NCBI GenBank assembly: GCA_013396655.1
Contig: WBMV01005000.1
Location: forward strand, 1 to 64,000
Origin: Campylorhamphus procurvoides
Taxonomy: Eukaryota > Chordata > Aves > Passeriformes > Dendrocolaptidae
Length of the DNA stretch: 64,000 bases
Direction of reading: 5' to 3'
The number at the start of each line of letters is the position of its first letter. Position 1 is the stretch's first letter. The notes beneath the pieces are model-generated. The model saw only the letters and a program-made list of their open reading frames with translations. It did no database searches and was not told where the DNA came from. Of the stretch, positions 37,530 through 49,484 are shown one piece after another. A program made the position numbers and the translations under genes.

Positions 37530-37905
37530 TAAGATTCATAGAATGGTTTGGATTGGAAGGGACCTTAGATATCATCTAGTTTCAATCCCTTGCAGGAATA
37601 CCTTCTACTAGAGTATGTTACTCAGAGCCCCATCCAACCTGGCCTTAAACACTTTCAGGGATGGGGCAGCCACAGCTTCTCTGGGCAACCTGTTCCAGTG
37701 ATTTACCACCCTCACAGGAAAGAATGTCTTCCTAATACCTAATCTAAACCTGGTCTTTCAGTTTGCAGCCATTCTGCCTGGTTCTGTCACTACAGTCCCT
37801 TGTAAATAGTCTCTCTCCATCTTTGTGGTTGGCTGCCTTCAGGTATTGGAAGGCTACAATTAGGTCACCCTGAAGTCTTCACTTCTCCAGGCTGAACAAT
37901 CCCAG
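37530..37905 (-). mobile_element. CR1 LINE, 3' end, reverse
   Basis: The left edge is the reversed CR1 tail ('gattcatagaatggtttgga', 'ttggaagggaccttagatat'). It then runs backwards through 'agccccatccaacctggcct', 'agcttctctgggcaacctgt' and 'cttcctaatacctaatctaa' to 'caggctgaacaatcccag', which is the end of ORF2. It is the same CR1 type as at 35231, in the opposite orientation. Confidence 0.95.
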
Positions 37906-40211
37906 TAAATGATATTAATGAATGATGTACAGTATTAGTAGTTTCTAAAAAAAAACTCCTAACTGACAACTAGTTCTGAATACTGATTACTTATATATAT
38001 CTTACAGGTAAGCTCTCCGCAGCTGGCCAGAACTCTTTTATGGAAGATTATACCAGCTGTGAAAGGAAACACTTAAACCTCCCCGAGTATGCTACCCACA
38101 CAAGAGATGAGAATGTGGGCAAGGGAACAGAGTGAAAGTAAGCCTCTGTGATGTTTAGATGCAGAGTAATTTTTAAGTTTATTTTATTGTGTCTTGGTGC
38201 TGTACCAAACATTGTTATACTAAAGATGACATGCTCACTGTTCACAGCAGCTGCAATACATTAGCTTAATGGATTGGAATTACAGGTTGCCTTAGGAATT
38301 GTCTATTTTGTGCCAAATCCAAATGTAAATCCTACTGTGAAAAGTCTTGATACTATTACATGTGATAAAATATGATGTCTTTGGAATGAAAAAAAACAAA
38401 ACTTACAGGAATGATAGGGAAGAATAATAAAGACAAGGCTAGAAGTACAAAACTAATAAGTTAGTCAAATGAAGAAATGTGACCGAATAAAAATGGCATA
38501 TAATTTTTTATTAAATGGATGACATTTATTAAAAGACTTTTGATCTCATGAATTCCTATTCATATGGTAAAAATGCAAAAATTCAGTAGGAACTGGATAC
38601 TGCTAAAATATTTCCATATATTTAAATGGCAGGAGTTAGCACCAGATCAGAGGCCCTGAATTATCTTCGTACAAACTTAAATGTTAGAAAAACACACTGT
38701 AGTGCTGTAAAGAGATATTAAAAGAAATACTGGAAAATTGTTGAAGCATTTTTTTTTTGCTCTGAAACTATTTTGGTAACAGGAGAATTGTTTACACTTA
38801 TCTGGACTGCATAGTATGCCTACAGTGGAAAGACTTCATGCAAAGCAAGAGATGAAGTATGAACTAAAGTACTTAGAAAACTGGTATACTCTAAAATTGG
38901 GGATAAATTATGACCTCTGTGAATTTGCATAGGTGTGCTGAGCAAATGACTGGCTTTGATGTGTGGATGAAGGAGAGTCATGGATCTTTACGTAGAAAAG
39001 AGCATTTATACCAGTTTTGTGGAAAACTATATCATCATTTGAATAGGGTTAGAATTCAGAATTTCAAAATTCACACCCTGCTTTCCAATAAAAATAGATT
39101 AAAGCATTTAGAATTTCACATATGGTCTAGTTTTCATGACTTGTTGGCTGCAAGGGAAGAAAATAATGCTAAAATGATTCAGTTAAAACTTAACCTGCAC
39201 CTCTACTCAGTATTTCTTATCTACAGTCTATTAAAATATCTTATTTTGTTTGTAAGACAAGAGATATTTCAGGTGAAAGGTAATTCACTCTGTTCCAGGG
39301 TAGGTAGTAGTTTTATTAGCTAAAATAAAAAAAATTGAATAATTCAATAATGAATTTTGCTAACTTCACTTTTCAGATGCTGGAATACATTACAACACTG
39401 TTCAATAGCTTAGAGTCCCAGAGTCTCTACAGTTATTCAGTGTTAATATATATGATGAAATCTTGTCTCTACTGCTGCCAGTAGGAATTTTACATCTGCA
39501 GGACACAGGAGACAGAAATGTATTGACTAGGATTACACTGATTTGAAGGACTGCTGTCACTACTATGACTTAATCTCAATAAAGTTATGTCTTTAGGACT
39601 ACTTCACAGGTGGTTATCAGGATTTGCTTAAGCATATTTGCCTGGAAGGAAGGACATTGAATGTTTTGAATTGATGTTTCATGTATGTAGGAGACCGCAA
39701 GCTCTGAAGTTTCTTTTAATGAAGCAGTAGGACTTCTTTAGTTCACCATTGTAAGTTGTTTTTTGCACTAGATATGTTTTGTACCTTTTGTTCAGAGTCT
39801 GGTTTTGTAGTCAATCTTTTCGGAGTCTTTCAGTCTCCTGACTGCACAGCTTCACTCTTACTCCAAGTTCCAAATAATATTGTTTTTCTTGTAGACACTG
39901 TGGAGTTGTGTGATTACTTAATGAACCTCTAGGTATTTATTCTTACAGTATTCTACTTAGGAGTTTAGATGTTTTCAAAATACCTCTGAGTATGTATTAT
40001 TCATATCTTTCTGGTTCACGTGCCTATAAGTTAAAGAAGAAAAAATTTCTTAGATGAAGAGTCTTCTTTGGTCATTACATTTTAGACTAAGAAATAGCTA
40101 TTTTAATATTTTTAATCATGGTAAATGCAGTAACATGGTTAAAAAGTTGGAAAATAATTTCCATCTAGACTTCTGTGCTGTATTACAAGTTGGTGTCAAG
40201 TTTGTATTTTA
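37906..40211. other. Unique AT-rich DNA
   Basis: No gene is seen. A 137-codon frame lies at 38910-39323 on the plus strand, but I do not recognise it and it has no splice or promoter context. It is more likely chance. Confidence 0.55.
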
Positions 40212-40640
40212 CAGAATCATAGAATGGTTCAGGTTGGAAGGGACCTTAAAGCTCATTCCAACCCTCTGCCATGGGCAGAAACACCTTTCACTAGACCAGG
40301 TTGCTCCAAGCCCCATCCATCCTGGCCTTGAACACTTTCAGCAATAGGGCATGTGCAGCTTCTCTGGGCAACCTGTGACAGTGCCTCACTATGATCATAG
40401 TAGTGATTTTTTTTTCCTAATATCTAATGTAAACCTGCCCTCTTTCAGATTATGTCCATTTCCCTTTGCCCTGTCACTACATTCACTGGTAAACAGTCTC
40501 TCTCCATCTGTCTTGGATGTACTGGAAGGCTGCTAGGAGATCTCCCCAGAGCCTTCTCCAGGCTGACGCAGCCTGTCCTCATAGGAAATATGTTCCAAAC
40601 CTCTGATCTTCTTTGTGGCCTCCTCTGGACTCACTCAGAC
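40212..40640 (-). mobile_element. CR1 LINE, 3' end, reverse
   Basis: It starts with 'acagaatcatagaatggttc' and 'aggttggaagggaccttaaa', the reversed CR1 3' end, and runs back through 'agcttctctgggcaacctgt' and 'tccccagagccttctccagg' to 'ttctttgtggcctcctctgg' in the end of ORF2. Several small gaps are present relative to the copy at 37530. Confidence 0.95.
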
Positions 40641-40669
40641 ATGGTGGGGATACACTGAGGTTCCCCTCC

Positions 40670-40915
40670 ACTGAAAACTTTAGTGCCTCCTTGACCAGCT
40701 TGGCAAGCCTTTGACTAAAGATGCTTTTTCTTCTCTGACAGATGGACTCCATCACCCTCAGTAGACCATTTTCTCAACGTAAGTCCCATGGTCTAAGCAA
40801 CCAAACCCCTGCCTGTGTCACCTGTCCTGGCACCGTTTGTTCATTTGCCAGATTTCACCTGACCTTTCAAATCCCTTCTCTTTGACCAGGAATTTGCTTT
40901 GTTCTTGCTTTTCTT
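40670..40915 (-). pseudogene. Broken CR1-type ORF1 esterase (SGNH hydrolase) fragment
   Basis: On the minus strand this stretch keeps pieces of the esterase domain known from ORF1 of CR1-like LINEs. A frame reads a QGFGCLDHGTY-like piece, and a little further on DGVHLSEK, where D-G-V-H fits the Asp-x-x-His end of the SGNH catalytic site. Stops and frame changes break it (for example one right after the SEKKKHL part), so it makes no protein. It lies next to a CR1 3' end in the same orientation, without the reverse-transcriptase part between them. It could be part of an internally deleted CR1 or a separate insertion. The family call rests on motif memory and needs a search. Confidence 0.5.
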
Positions 40916-43732
40916 TACAGCAATGAAATTGCAGAAGTTTTGATTATGTAGTTTTTGGGTTAGTAATTTTATTGATGAGTTTCTCATCACAAGCTTTCAA
41001 CTTATCTATGCCAATTTTATTGTCATCTATGGTTTCTTCATGTTGTAATGCTCCCTCCCAGCTTTCTTTTTTTTTTTTTTTCCATTTGTGATAGAAGAGA
41101 TTAGGATGTCTGCCTCCTTACATTATGGTTCTTGGGGAAGATCAGCTGTATTCTGTTGACTTTCACAAATAATATCAATGTCAAAAAAAGTAAGAACTCA
41201 GCCTTGGAATAAGGCAGAACAGGTAACTGGATATTTAGATACACTGAAGCTTTCAAATCCCCATGATTAAATGGATGGGAAGACCTGTTTGATTGAATTG
41301 CAGTTTCATTATTTGTTGCCTTTCAAAACTTCTGTAGGTCTGGTGAAGCAGAAAAAACACAGAAAATGATAAATATATGGTTTATCTTTGAAAAAGAAGA
41401 ATTACAAAAAAGAAAAAGAAACTCGGGACTCTTAGACTTAACTAAGCTACAGGAAAAAAAAAATCTGTATTTCTGTATGAAAGTAACTAAGGAAATTATT
41501 AAGGGAAATAAAACTTCACCAAAAATTTCAAGAGCACATCCCATAAAACAATGTTTTCTCTGTGTGAACATGGGAGTGAAGGAAATGTTGTAGATGTGAG
41601 ACTCATCTTGAGCTTTGATATGGTTAAAAACAACTTAGGAAAGCAGGGCATTTTTGAAAATGTTACATAAAACCAGTAGGAAAATTATATATAGAAGGCA
41701 AGAAACAATGGCTCACCATGAAATACAGAAAAACACTGAGTTCTGTGTCATGGGTCAGGTATTACTCACTGTTTTCATGAATGAGAGGGTTGACATTTAT
41801 GCTGATGACATGAGAGAATGTAAATATGTTTTATAACAGAATGTGAATTCAGTAAAATTTTACCTGAAGCAGTCTGAAAAAATAAGATTTTTTTTTCAAA
41901 GAAACAAATGCACAGTATTCTTACTTAGGAAAAACTGAGCTCATGGGATTGAGGAATTACTATATAGAGCAGTTAGTTCAAAAACCCTAAAGGAGTTATG
42001 GGTTACAGAGAACCAAAGCTGGGGTTCTAGTCATCAGTTTCATAAACTACTTTAAGAAGGGCAGACATCTGAAAAATAGATATAAACAATATAATAGTAA
42101 AAATGGAAATAATCCTGCTCTACTGAAATGCAGATAGAATACTTGGAGCAGAAAGGCCTAATGAGTATAACCTATGAAGAACTCTGAACAAACTGAGACT
42201 GTTTTTCTTCAAAAGAGACAAGCTAGGGTCTCTTTCACAGCCCCTTACAACAGATTAGCAATATGTAAACTCCTTGCAAAGAATAAAAAATATTCTCTTT
42301 ATATCTATAATGATGGGTTTAAGCTGCAGCCAAAATGACCGAGGATAGATCTGTTTATAGTGCTAAAGTTAGACAAAAATAGCTAGTCTATGGAGGTATC
42401 AGAGTGCTAAGAATTGGTAGTGATTAACCTTTAACTCAGAAAATACTTACAATGAAATGGATTTGATCATGCCTTTGGCACATGGACTAGATAAGACCTG
42501 TGGCTGATTGCTTGATTTCTAATTCTGGCTACTTAATTAAATTTATTTGTCTAAGTCAAGAGTTCCTTTTGCACATACTTCACCTTCTCATCTTGAATAG
42601 TAGCACAAAGAATGCAAAAGTATTGACTGGTGACTTTATCTTTTTATTTCAAAAAGTCCACTAAGATAGCTCTGTTGCATACCTCTGGGAACTGGAGAGT
42701 AAAATGTGCTAAACTAAACTTATGGGAACAATTGTAGCAATTCTGATATCTAATTATTTTTCTTTTAATGGAAATGATTGTGTACTTTCATTTTATGCTA
42801 AAATATATTTGCAGGGTAAATCTATTAATATTGAAGGGACTTGAATGAGCAGTAGCTTTCTCTAGTCAGTCTGGAAAAAAGTATATTAATTCCTACTAAA
42901 ATGTTATCTGTACAGATGAAAAATGTTTAACTCTTATATAACAACTGGTTTGGAGAACAAATTACAGAAAGAAAGCCATAGTTTTAAATTCTCTTTCCTT
43001 GATATGAATTTTTCATTCATTATTTGAAATATGAAGTACTATGTTTGTATCTGTTTAATTTAGAAAAAATTAAATCTATGATCCATTGTTTATTCTGCTT
43101 TCATATCATTAAGGAAACCTTTTAACTGCTGGTGATGAATGAAATATAGCTAGTTGATTAAATGTGCATTGAATTTATGAATCTGATTAGGCCACATATG
43201 CTTTGCATACAAATCACTTTACTTGCACATTCATTTAGAGAATCTTAATGTAATTCATAAATGAACATTGACATTTCAATATTGCAACATTTTGCTAGAA
43301 CAATATTTGGTTAAGAGGACAAATAAACAAATGGTCTTAAAAATGCTGTCTAATATATAAAGTGTAAGTGTCCCTGTGCAGTTAGAAGTGGTTTGCTCTT
43401 TGCAAACAGGGGTGTGGGATGGCATGAAGAAAGGTGCATTTCTAGCAGTACAGCAGTGCACTGATGTCTAGGGCCGTAGATTACAGACAGAAACAAAAAA
43501 CTGGTTCCCATTCCAGTTGAATGTCCAGAATGAATGACAGGAATGGACACCCCTTGAAAGTCAGTTATAAAAACAGAAGGCAAAAACATACAAAGAATAA
43601 GAATTAGGCTGTTGGAGAAAAAGGCAGAGTACAATCACTGAACTGCACAATTATTGTAGTCAAATTTAATTCTGTTCAAATGGCTTCCCTCTTCAAATCA
43701 TTTGTTTTTTCTACCCCCTTCACAGCTTTCAT

Positions 43733-43740
43733 TGACGTCA
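43733..43740. promoter_or_regulatory. CRE-like palindrome TGACGTCA
   Basis: A full palindromic cAMP-response element word, which can be bound by CREB/ATF proteins. It stands alone in AT-rich DNA with no visible promoter nearby, so a chance match is possible. Confidence 0.2.
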
Positions 43741-43871
43741 TTTCTGCCGGCCCTGAACACCAGTGTGTGTTTTTTGCAGACAGAAGCAAATACACATTTC
43801 ATGGTTTTAAAGCCAGCCTAAATTGCAATGGCTTCTAGTGATGTATTGATACCTGTAAGTCCCAAAGGAGA

Positions 43872-43928
43872 TGGATTTTGCATTTTACATATGAAATGAG
43901 GCAACAGCAGGAAAGTAAAATGCTTGTG
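43872..43928 (-). repeat. Possible MIR SINE fragment
   Basis: The stretch 'gcattttacatatgaaatga', 'ggcaacagcaggaaagtaaa' follows the order of the reversed MIR core (the 'cattttacagatga..aa' and 'gaggca' words) with many changes. It would be an old and worn copy. Confidence 0.35.
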
Positions 43929-45284
43929 TTAACCATACAAACTCTCTCTTTACCATCTTCAGGCTGTTTTATAGTATTTTATAATTTTTTTATCATATCT
44001 AGCATTTCAGAGAGTGAAATAAATGTCCTCCCATTTATATTATTGAAACTACGAATCTGCATTGTGGGACCTGACCCAAAGAGAGTCTGAGACACCAAAT
44101 ATTAACTCTAAAGTCTGACGCATGCCAGTTAACAGCAAAAGTGATAAAACTGGTGGCTCTTATTTAGGCTTAGAAAGCTGGGAAAAAAATCAAGCTGATC
44201 CAAATGAAAACTGCATTTGACAAATATTGACAGGTAGCAAGTTTGAAACAAGTAACAGGGAAAAGGAGTGTAAAATGTATTTCTTAACTAAGCAGGTCAG
44301 ATTTTAGGAGACAAAGCAATAAATAAGAGCACTTATTCATTTTTATGTAAATAGAGAGAAATTTACATTGGGAGATCATCATAAAGAAGTTGCTTCTCTT
44401 TTAATTCTTAATTATAATTTTAAATATCTGTCACTTCTGTAAAGAAGAGTAATTGCATGTTCTTTCTCCCCCAAGAATGGGGAAGAGGATCATCTGAATC
44501 TGGAAGGCTGACTTCCAGTCTGCTGACTTTGTCTTCCCTCTATTCTCACCTCCACACCTTTTTCAAGCAAAAGCAGAGGTGGTACATTTAAATGTAATAA
44601 TTAAGAAGTAATGTCAGGAAATAAATAAGTAAAATAAAGTAAACCCATGGGAATATCAAATTAAGGAATGAATATGAAGTGGTTATTATCTTGGTTTTGA
44701 ATCCATTTCCCATTCAAAACATCACTAATTTTGCATTAAAGTCTATCAAGTTTTATAGAAACTGTGCTCCTATCTTATGCACATATATAATGTATGTTAC
44801 AAGCGTATTTCCTAGTAGACAATGAAGCTTGACTTGCAGAAGTGTTTTCATGGCCTATTCTAGGGCATGTTTTATAGTCCCTGTTAACTGTTTGCCAAGG
44901 CAATATAAACTCTATGTAATGCAATCAATAAAACTAACAAGTATTTACATGGTAGGACAAATTGAAAGAGGGTTAATTTTAATCTGGTTTGCAGTTGAGG
45001 TTGAGAAGTTATAAAAGACTGGGGGAATGAGCAATACATAAATATCTTCCATACAGAGAATTCCACAGAATGAATGGAAAGTGAACATATCATATTTGGG
45101 GTCAATAGAAAGTAAAATCTGGTCTGCAACATTATCAATGACCCTTTTCTATCCTGTTGCATCTTGTCCTATCCATATACCTTCTTCTACAAATTAAAGT
45201 GAAGATTCAAATTTCTGAATAATGCTCAATGATGTGATTTAAAAGGCGATCACGTTTTCCAAATATTATAGTAACATATAACTG

Positions 45285-45350
45285 ACAGCTCATCTTCACA
45301 TTTCTATGCAAAAATTCAAGTTTAGAAAGGTTAAGTGTTTTCTAGACAAA
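45285..45350 (-). repeat. Possible MIR SINE fragment
   Basis: 'Agaaaggttaagtg' with an upstream 'catttctatgcaaaaattca' is in the order expected of a reversed MIR core. Support is weak because only one short word is clearly alike. Confidence 0.25.
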
Positions 45351-46613
45351 GGAAAAGCTATCACCAAGGCATTAGAAAATTTTGTTTTATGAAGTAAGAT
45401 AAATTCAAAATACTCATCAGAAGGGTTGAAATGAGATAGTATAAATGAAAAGTAAAAGCCTCAGTTGTTAAGGGTCACATTTTCATAGATGATCTAGTTT
45501 CTTATAAATATCAGGTGACTTCCCACTAAGTAGGATAGTTTTCTTAATACTTTCCTTATAATGGACAATAACTAGTTTTTCATGATCTTTTTGAAGATCT
45601 AAAAGAACTAAGCAGGCAACAGTGAATACGCTTGCTTCTTTTGCTTGCTTTCTGAAAGAACTAAAAGTCAAGCTACACACCAATCGTGTAATTTTACTTA
45701 TTTTATTTAAAGAAAGTATTTAAAGTATAAAGTGTTATAACATTGAAACCCAATATTAATTGAATTTGAAAAGAAAAAAAGGAATTGGCATATTAGATTA
45801 GTACAATCTTTGACAGATTATCATTCTTGCCAAGCAAAAATGATGATTGTAAAACATTCAACCTTGGTAATATAGATGAAGTGGGTCCTCACCAAAACAT
45901 TCTGGTGTGGGGGATGAAGAAACAGTGAAAGCTGACTTAGGCTCTAAAGTTTGGATGTAGACAAAAAGAGGGCAGAACGGAAGAAGTCAGAAAAGAAAGT
46001 GGGCAATACTTGTGTTAATGCTTACGTAGGTAGGCATGATGGAAAATTTCCTCTTGAGAAGTTAAAAGCAACCTGAGCCAGCTTTTGGATTGCTGGTGCC
46101 TGAAGGAAATGTTAGTGCCATTGGTCAAGGAAAAAACCTCCAAATGTGCTGCAGAGAGACTACAGAAAATATTCTTCAGAGAAATGTTTAAAAAACCTGT
46201 CATGCATGCAGGTGCTGGGGCAAGGAAAGAAATTTTAAAATCCTAAGCATGTGGCCTTTTCAATGGATAATGGTTACTGATTTTCACCCCCCCCAAAATT
46301 ACAAAGAGAGTGATGCTTCCCCCCTTTAGAGCTGTGCATCCAGCTGAAATGGACAGGGGATGTAAATTAATAAACAGGCAAATTTTTGTTCCTTCAGCCC
46401 TGGTCTCCAAATATTTTTTCTAACAATGATATATTACACCTGTCTTGGAAACAAAACCCTCAGAATCTCTCCTTTTCCTCATCCAGATCAGTTGCTACTG
46501 CCAAATGGCAGGGTCCTGAGTAGATTAATAACCCTTAATGGATCTGACCAGTCCCATCTGAAGCCCCATCCACACTTTTGTGCCAAGGAGTTCTATTTAA
46601 GCTGAGCCTTTGT

Positions 46614-46635
46614 GCTGGTTTAAAGGTAAACCAGC
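46614..46635. repeat. Perfect hairpin at the 3' end of the LTR
   Basis: GCTGGTTTA and TAAACCAGC form a perfect 9-bp stem around a four-base loop AAGG, three bases from the LTR end. In a retroviral LTR, the terminal bases are the integrase recognition region. The hairpin is absent from the 29504 LTR. Confidence 0.85.
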
Positions 46636-46967
46636 AGGAGAAATGGACCCACCACAAGAGAGATTACAAGTCAGAGTTACAATTTAATGAAAGATATTAC
46701 AATAAATACACTGACACAAGAGAAAACTGCTTTCAACTCACCAAAACCCAGAGTATAACCCAGTGTTCTGAGGCACAAGCCCAAAGCGGTTTGTTAGCCC
46801 TTGTGCTGAGACTCACGTGGTTCCCCCGAGTCCAAAGCAAAAGGAAGTGAAGAACCTGTTGGTGCAGATGATGACTGTGGTCTGGTCAAGAGTGGTGGTT
46901 TCCTCCTGTTGAGGTCCTGCTGCTCCTCTGGATCCGACGAGGCGGGCACAAGGCCTTCTGAGCCCCG

Positions 46968-46975
46968 TTTATGTA
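46968..46975 (-). promoter_or_regulatory. TATA-like box of the LTR
   Basis: Reversed, this reads TACATAAA, as in the related LTR at 29768, about 265 bases from the LTR start in both. Confidence 0.55.
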
Positions 46976-47247
46976 CCCTCACGGAGCACCCAGTCCCTCC
47001 CCCAGGGCAGGGACTCACACAATGGATGATTAACTCTGTGAGTCATGGGGTATTGTTGAACCGTTGATGGCCCATTAGCAGCCACGCCCCCTCAGGCTGG
47101 GTGTGAAGGTGCTAACGACTTCCTGGGCAGCTGCTCCAAATGGTTCATTGTTCTTGGGAAATGAATAAAGAGGGGTAGAATACATACCTTTGATCACCCC
47201 CACACAGTGATAACTGGTCCCTCCTACTGAACTAGAATAGCCTTGAG

Positions 47248-47289
47248 TTTGTTTGTGTGTTGTTTGTTTGCTCATTTGTTTGTTTGTTC
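47248..47289 (+). repeat. TTTG-type microsatellite
   Basis: Imperfect repeats of GTTT/TTTG with a few GT and CTCA interruptions, right beside the LTR target duplication. Confidence 0.85.
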
Positions 47290-49318
47290 TCTGCCTGGCC
47301 TTTGTGTGAGAGGTGTTGGCTTTCAGTTCAGCTACAGCTATACCCTTATCTGGCCATGGGCCTCGCGGAGTGGGAGTTCAGTATGGGGATTTCTTGCATC
47401 TGTCCATATCCCTTTCTAATTACTCTATTAATCAGACACTGCTGAAAGGGTTTCCATATGAGACATGGACATAGCTTCAAATAGCTAAGCATGTAAAATA
47501 TATTATTATTTCTCATATTTCGCTGATCTCATGTATCAGCCTATGCCTGTCATGAAGTAATGAAAGTAACGATTCTGTGTTGCTCGCTAGACCTTTAGAA
47601 ATCTTAAACTCTTAAAGCAGACTGCTATTAAGACAACCTACAAGAAAAAATATGTAGTGCTAGTCTGTGACTCAGAGATTGGAGAAGGTTTTTGTAAGTA
47701 CTCTTTTCATTCCCTCTGCTTTGCTTCAGTTCTAAAAGTCTTTTCTCAGTAAAGCAGAGTAGCCCTTTCAACATTTCTGCTCTCATCAACAACTCCACAT
47801 AGACTAGCTTTTATTGCTAGGAAAAAAACCCACAAAACCACTCAATACTAAATTTAATTATTTACTCTATTTACTTTAATTATTTACTCAGTTTATACCA
47901 CACTTTATTTTTGAAAAATGAAGCTTTTATTTCCCTCAGTGCTCACTTAGATGTTAAATGGCTCAAGTGTCCTGACCGCTATGATGGCAAAACACAAAGT
48001 GCATCCATTTTCTACTATATTTGCAGTCTTGGATAAGGTGATGTTACTTAGTGAATTATTCCTCACAACTAAATGTATATTTCTGAAGATTAATCTGCAA
48101 GAAGTGTGCAATATTCAGTACAAAGGAAAATTAAAAAAAAAATCCACTCCCAGTCTTTTTATGAAACCTAATTTTTCTTTTACGTAAATGGAAATTTAAT
48201 TTCTGTTATAGGACTTAGTGCAGTGAACTGTGTTGTTATTAATTATAGAACTGTTACTAATGCCCAGGGATGATATTTTAATAAGGTTTAATCTTCTTTT
48301 TCCACATTCTAGTGTATTTTATAATTATGTTTTTGTACATTATTTTGCCTCTGCAGTCTTTATTTACAGACTAAGTGAGCTCTATCTCCAATAAATTAGG
48401 CATTTATGGTGGTTCTCGCCAAAGAAAAGTTATAGGGTAAGTTGGTACTGCATGGAGGTTAAGATAGATAATACAACAAAAAAAGTGCCATTTATTCTGT
48501 GGTCTAGTCTAGAGCCTTTCTTAACACTGGATTTTTTTCATCCAGCGTTGGTTTTAATTGAAATCATTCTTGTAGCTTTTAAAATATTCACTAGGGCTTT
48601 CAATGACTGTTGTCTTAAGCTAAAAGAAGTTTTAAAGTCAGGAGGAAGGACTACTCATCACTCAGTTGCTCTTACTCAGGACGAATGTTGTTTAGGTAAT
48701 CACTGAAGAAAACTGGGAGAGGACAAATAGTTCTCTTCTCATAAACTTCTATTAATACCATTGTATTTATTAGACATAAATGTTTTAAAAGAAGTTACTT
48801 GAAGCCACAGTCCAAAGACTTAGTTCAATATGAGCTGGAACTAGCAAAGTATCAATGAAAAATAGATCTATAAGAACTGTTCAAGTGCTGTAGTTTAACC
48901 ACTGCTGCTTGTTGGGACAGAATGCTGCTCTTGGGTCAGTTCAATGAAGGAGAGAGACCTTGAGTCAGAGATGGCAAATTGCTTCTCTGTAGTTGAAAGA
49001 ATCTCTGTCTGGTGTATTTGGAGTAACCTATAACTAAAGCTTGCAGATTTGCAGGCTGGTGCAGTGAGATAGCAGATGTATTTCCGTGGCAAAGCTAGTG
49101 ATGTCTTTCCAGAAGCTGTTTTCTGCATTAAGGATATGGGCAGTAATGGGATACTTCATGCTTTTTTAGGTCCATATTAAAACAAACATGAAAATGGCCT
49201 TTAAATGGATTATGAGTAGATTTATGGATTTTCTGCTATGAATATTTACTGGTTTTATTTTAAGCACTGTCATTTATTGAACTTTCCCTTTAAATATCCA
49301 GTGAAAAAGAAGATCTAG
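47290..49318. other. Unique AT-rich DNA
   Basis: Nothing recognisable is seen, and no frame of note. Confidence 0.55.
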
Positions 49319-49484
49319 TGTGGTGGTTTAGTTTTCTTAGTTTTGGACTGGGCCTTCCTTGGTAGCAGGGTCATAACTAAGGAAGTATTCCACACCGTTC
49401 CTTCATGTAATCAGGTGTATATAAAGACAGGAGAAAGGTTTCCTCGTTCCTTTTCTTTTGCTCTCTTCTCTCCCGTTCNTCTAG
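49314..49484 (+). mobile_element. Short LTR-like piece ending at an N
   Basis: From 49319 the sequence starts TGTGGTGGTTTAG, an LTR-like beginning, and has a strong TATATAAA at 49418 about 100 bases in. It stops at the N at 49479. TCTAG occurs right before it (49314-49318) and right after the N (49480-49484), as a 5-bp target duplication would. Only 161 bases lie between, which is short for an LTR, so either the N hides the rest or this is a very short element. If N stands for A, the end would be CA as in an LTR. Confidence 0.5.
49418..49425 (+). promoter_or_regulatory. TATA box of the LTR-like piece
   Basis: TATATAAA followed by a GA-rich stretch, at the place expected for the U3/R border. 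It is the closest match to the TATA consensus in any of the LTRs here. Confidence 0.55.

Larger units (their letters stand above)
40916..46605. other. AT-rich unique DNA without a gene
   Basis: No gene is seen. A 15-base T run lies at 41067-41081. A perfect palindromic CRE word TGACGTCA is at 43733. Two possible MIR scraps are listed separately. Frames are short and overlap on both strands. Confidence 0.55.
46606..47244 (-). mobile_element. Solo LTR of an endogenous retrovirus, with its target duplications
   Basis: The LTR is 629 bp (46611-47239) and reads on the minus strand from 47239. A perfect 5-bp target duplication GCCTT flanks it at 46606-46610 and 47240-47244. Its first 385 bases or so (47239 back to 46855) match the LTR at 29504, including the TATA-like word near 46968 and the 'ggatccagaggagcagcagg' block. 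Its 3' part (46611-46854) is unrelated to the 29504 LTR and ends in a perfect hairpin. ATTAAA (reversed at 46683-46688) is a likely polyadenylation signal. The first three bases read TAT in place of TGT, a point change. No internal retroviral genes remain. Confidence 0.92.

Noticed and set aside
38910..39323. 137-codon frame on the plus strand
   Set aside because: No domain recognised; in-frame composition follows the local AT-rich DNA.
29504..47239. The LTRs at 29504 and 46611 as the two ends of one large provirus
   Set aside because: They face opposite ways, have different target duplications (ATGAT and GCCTT), and differ in their 3' parts.
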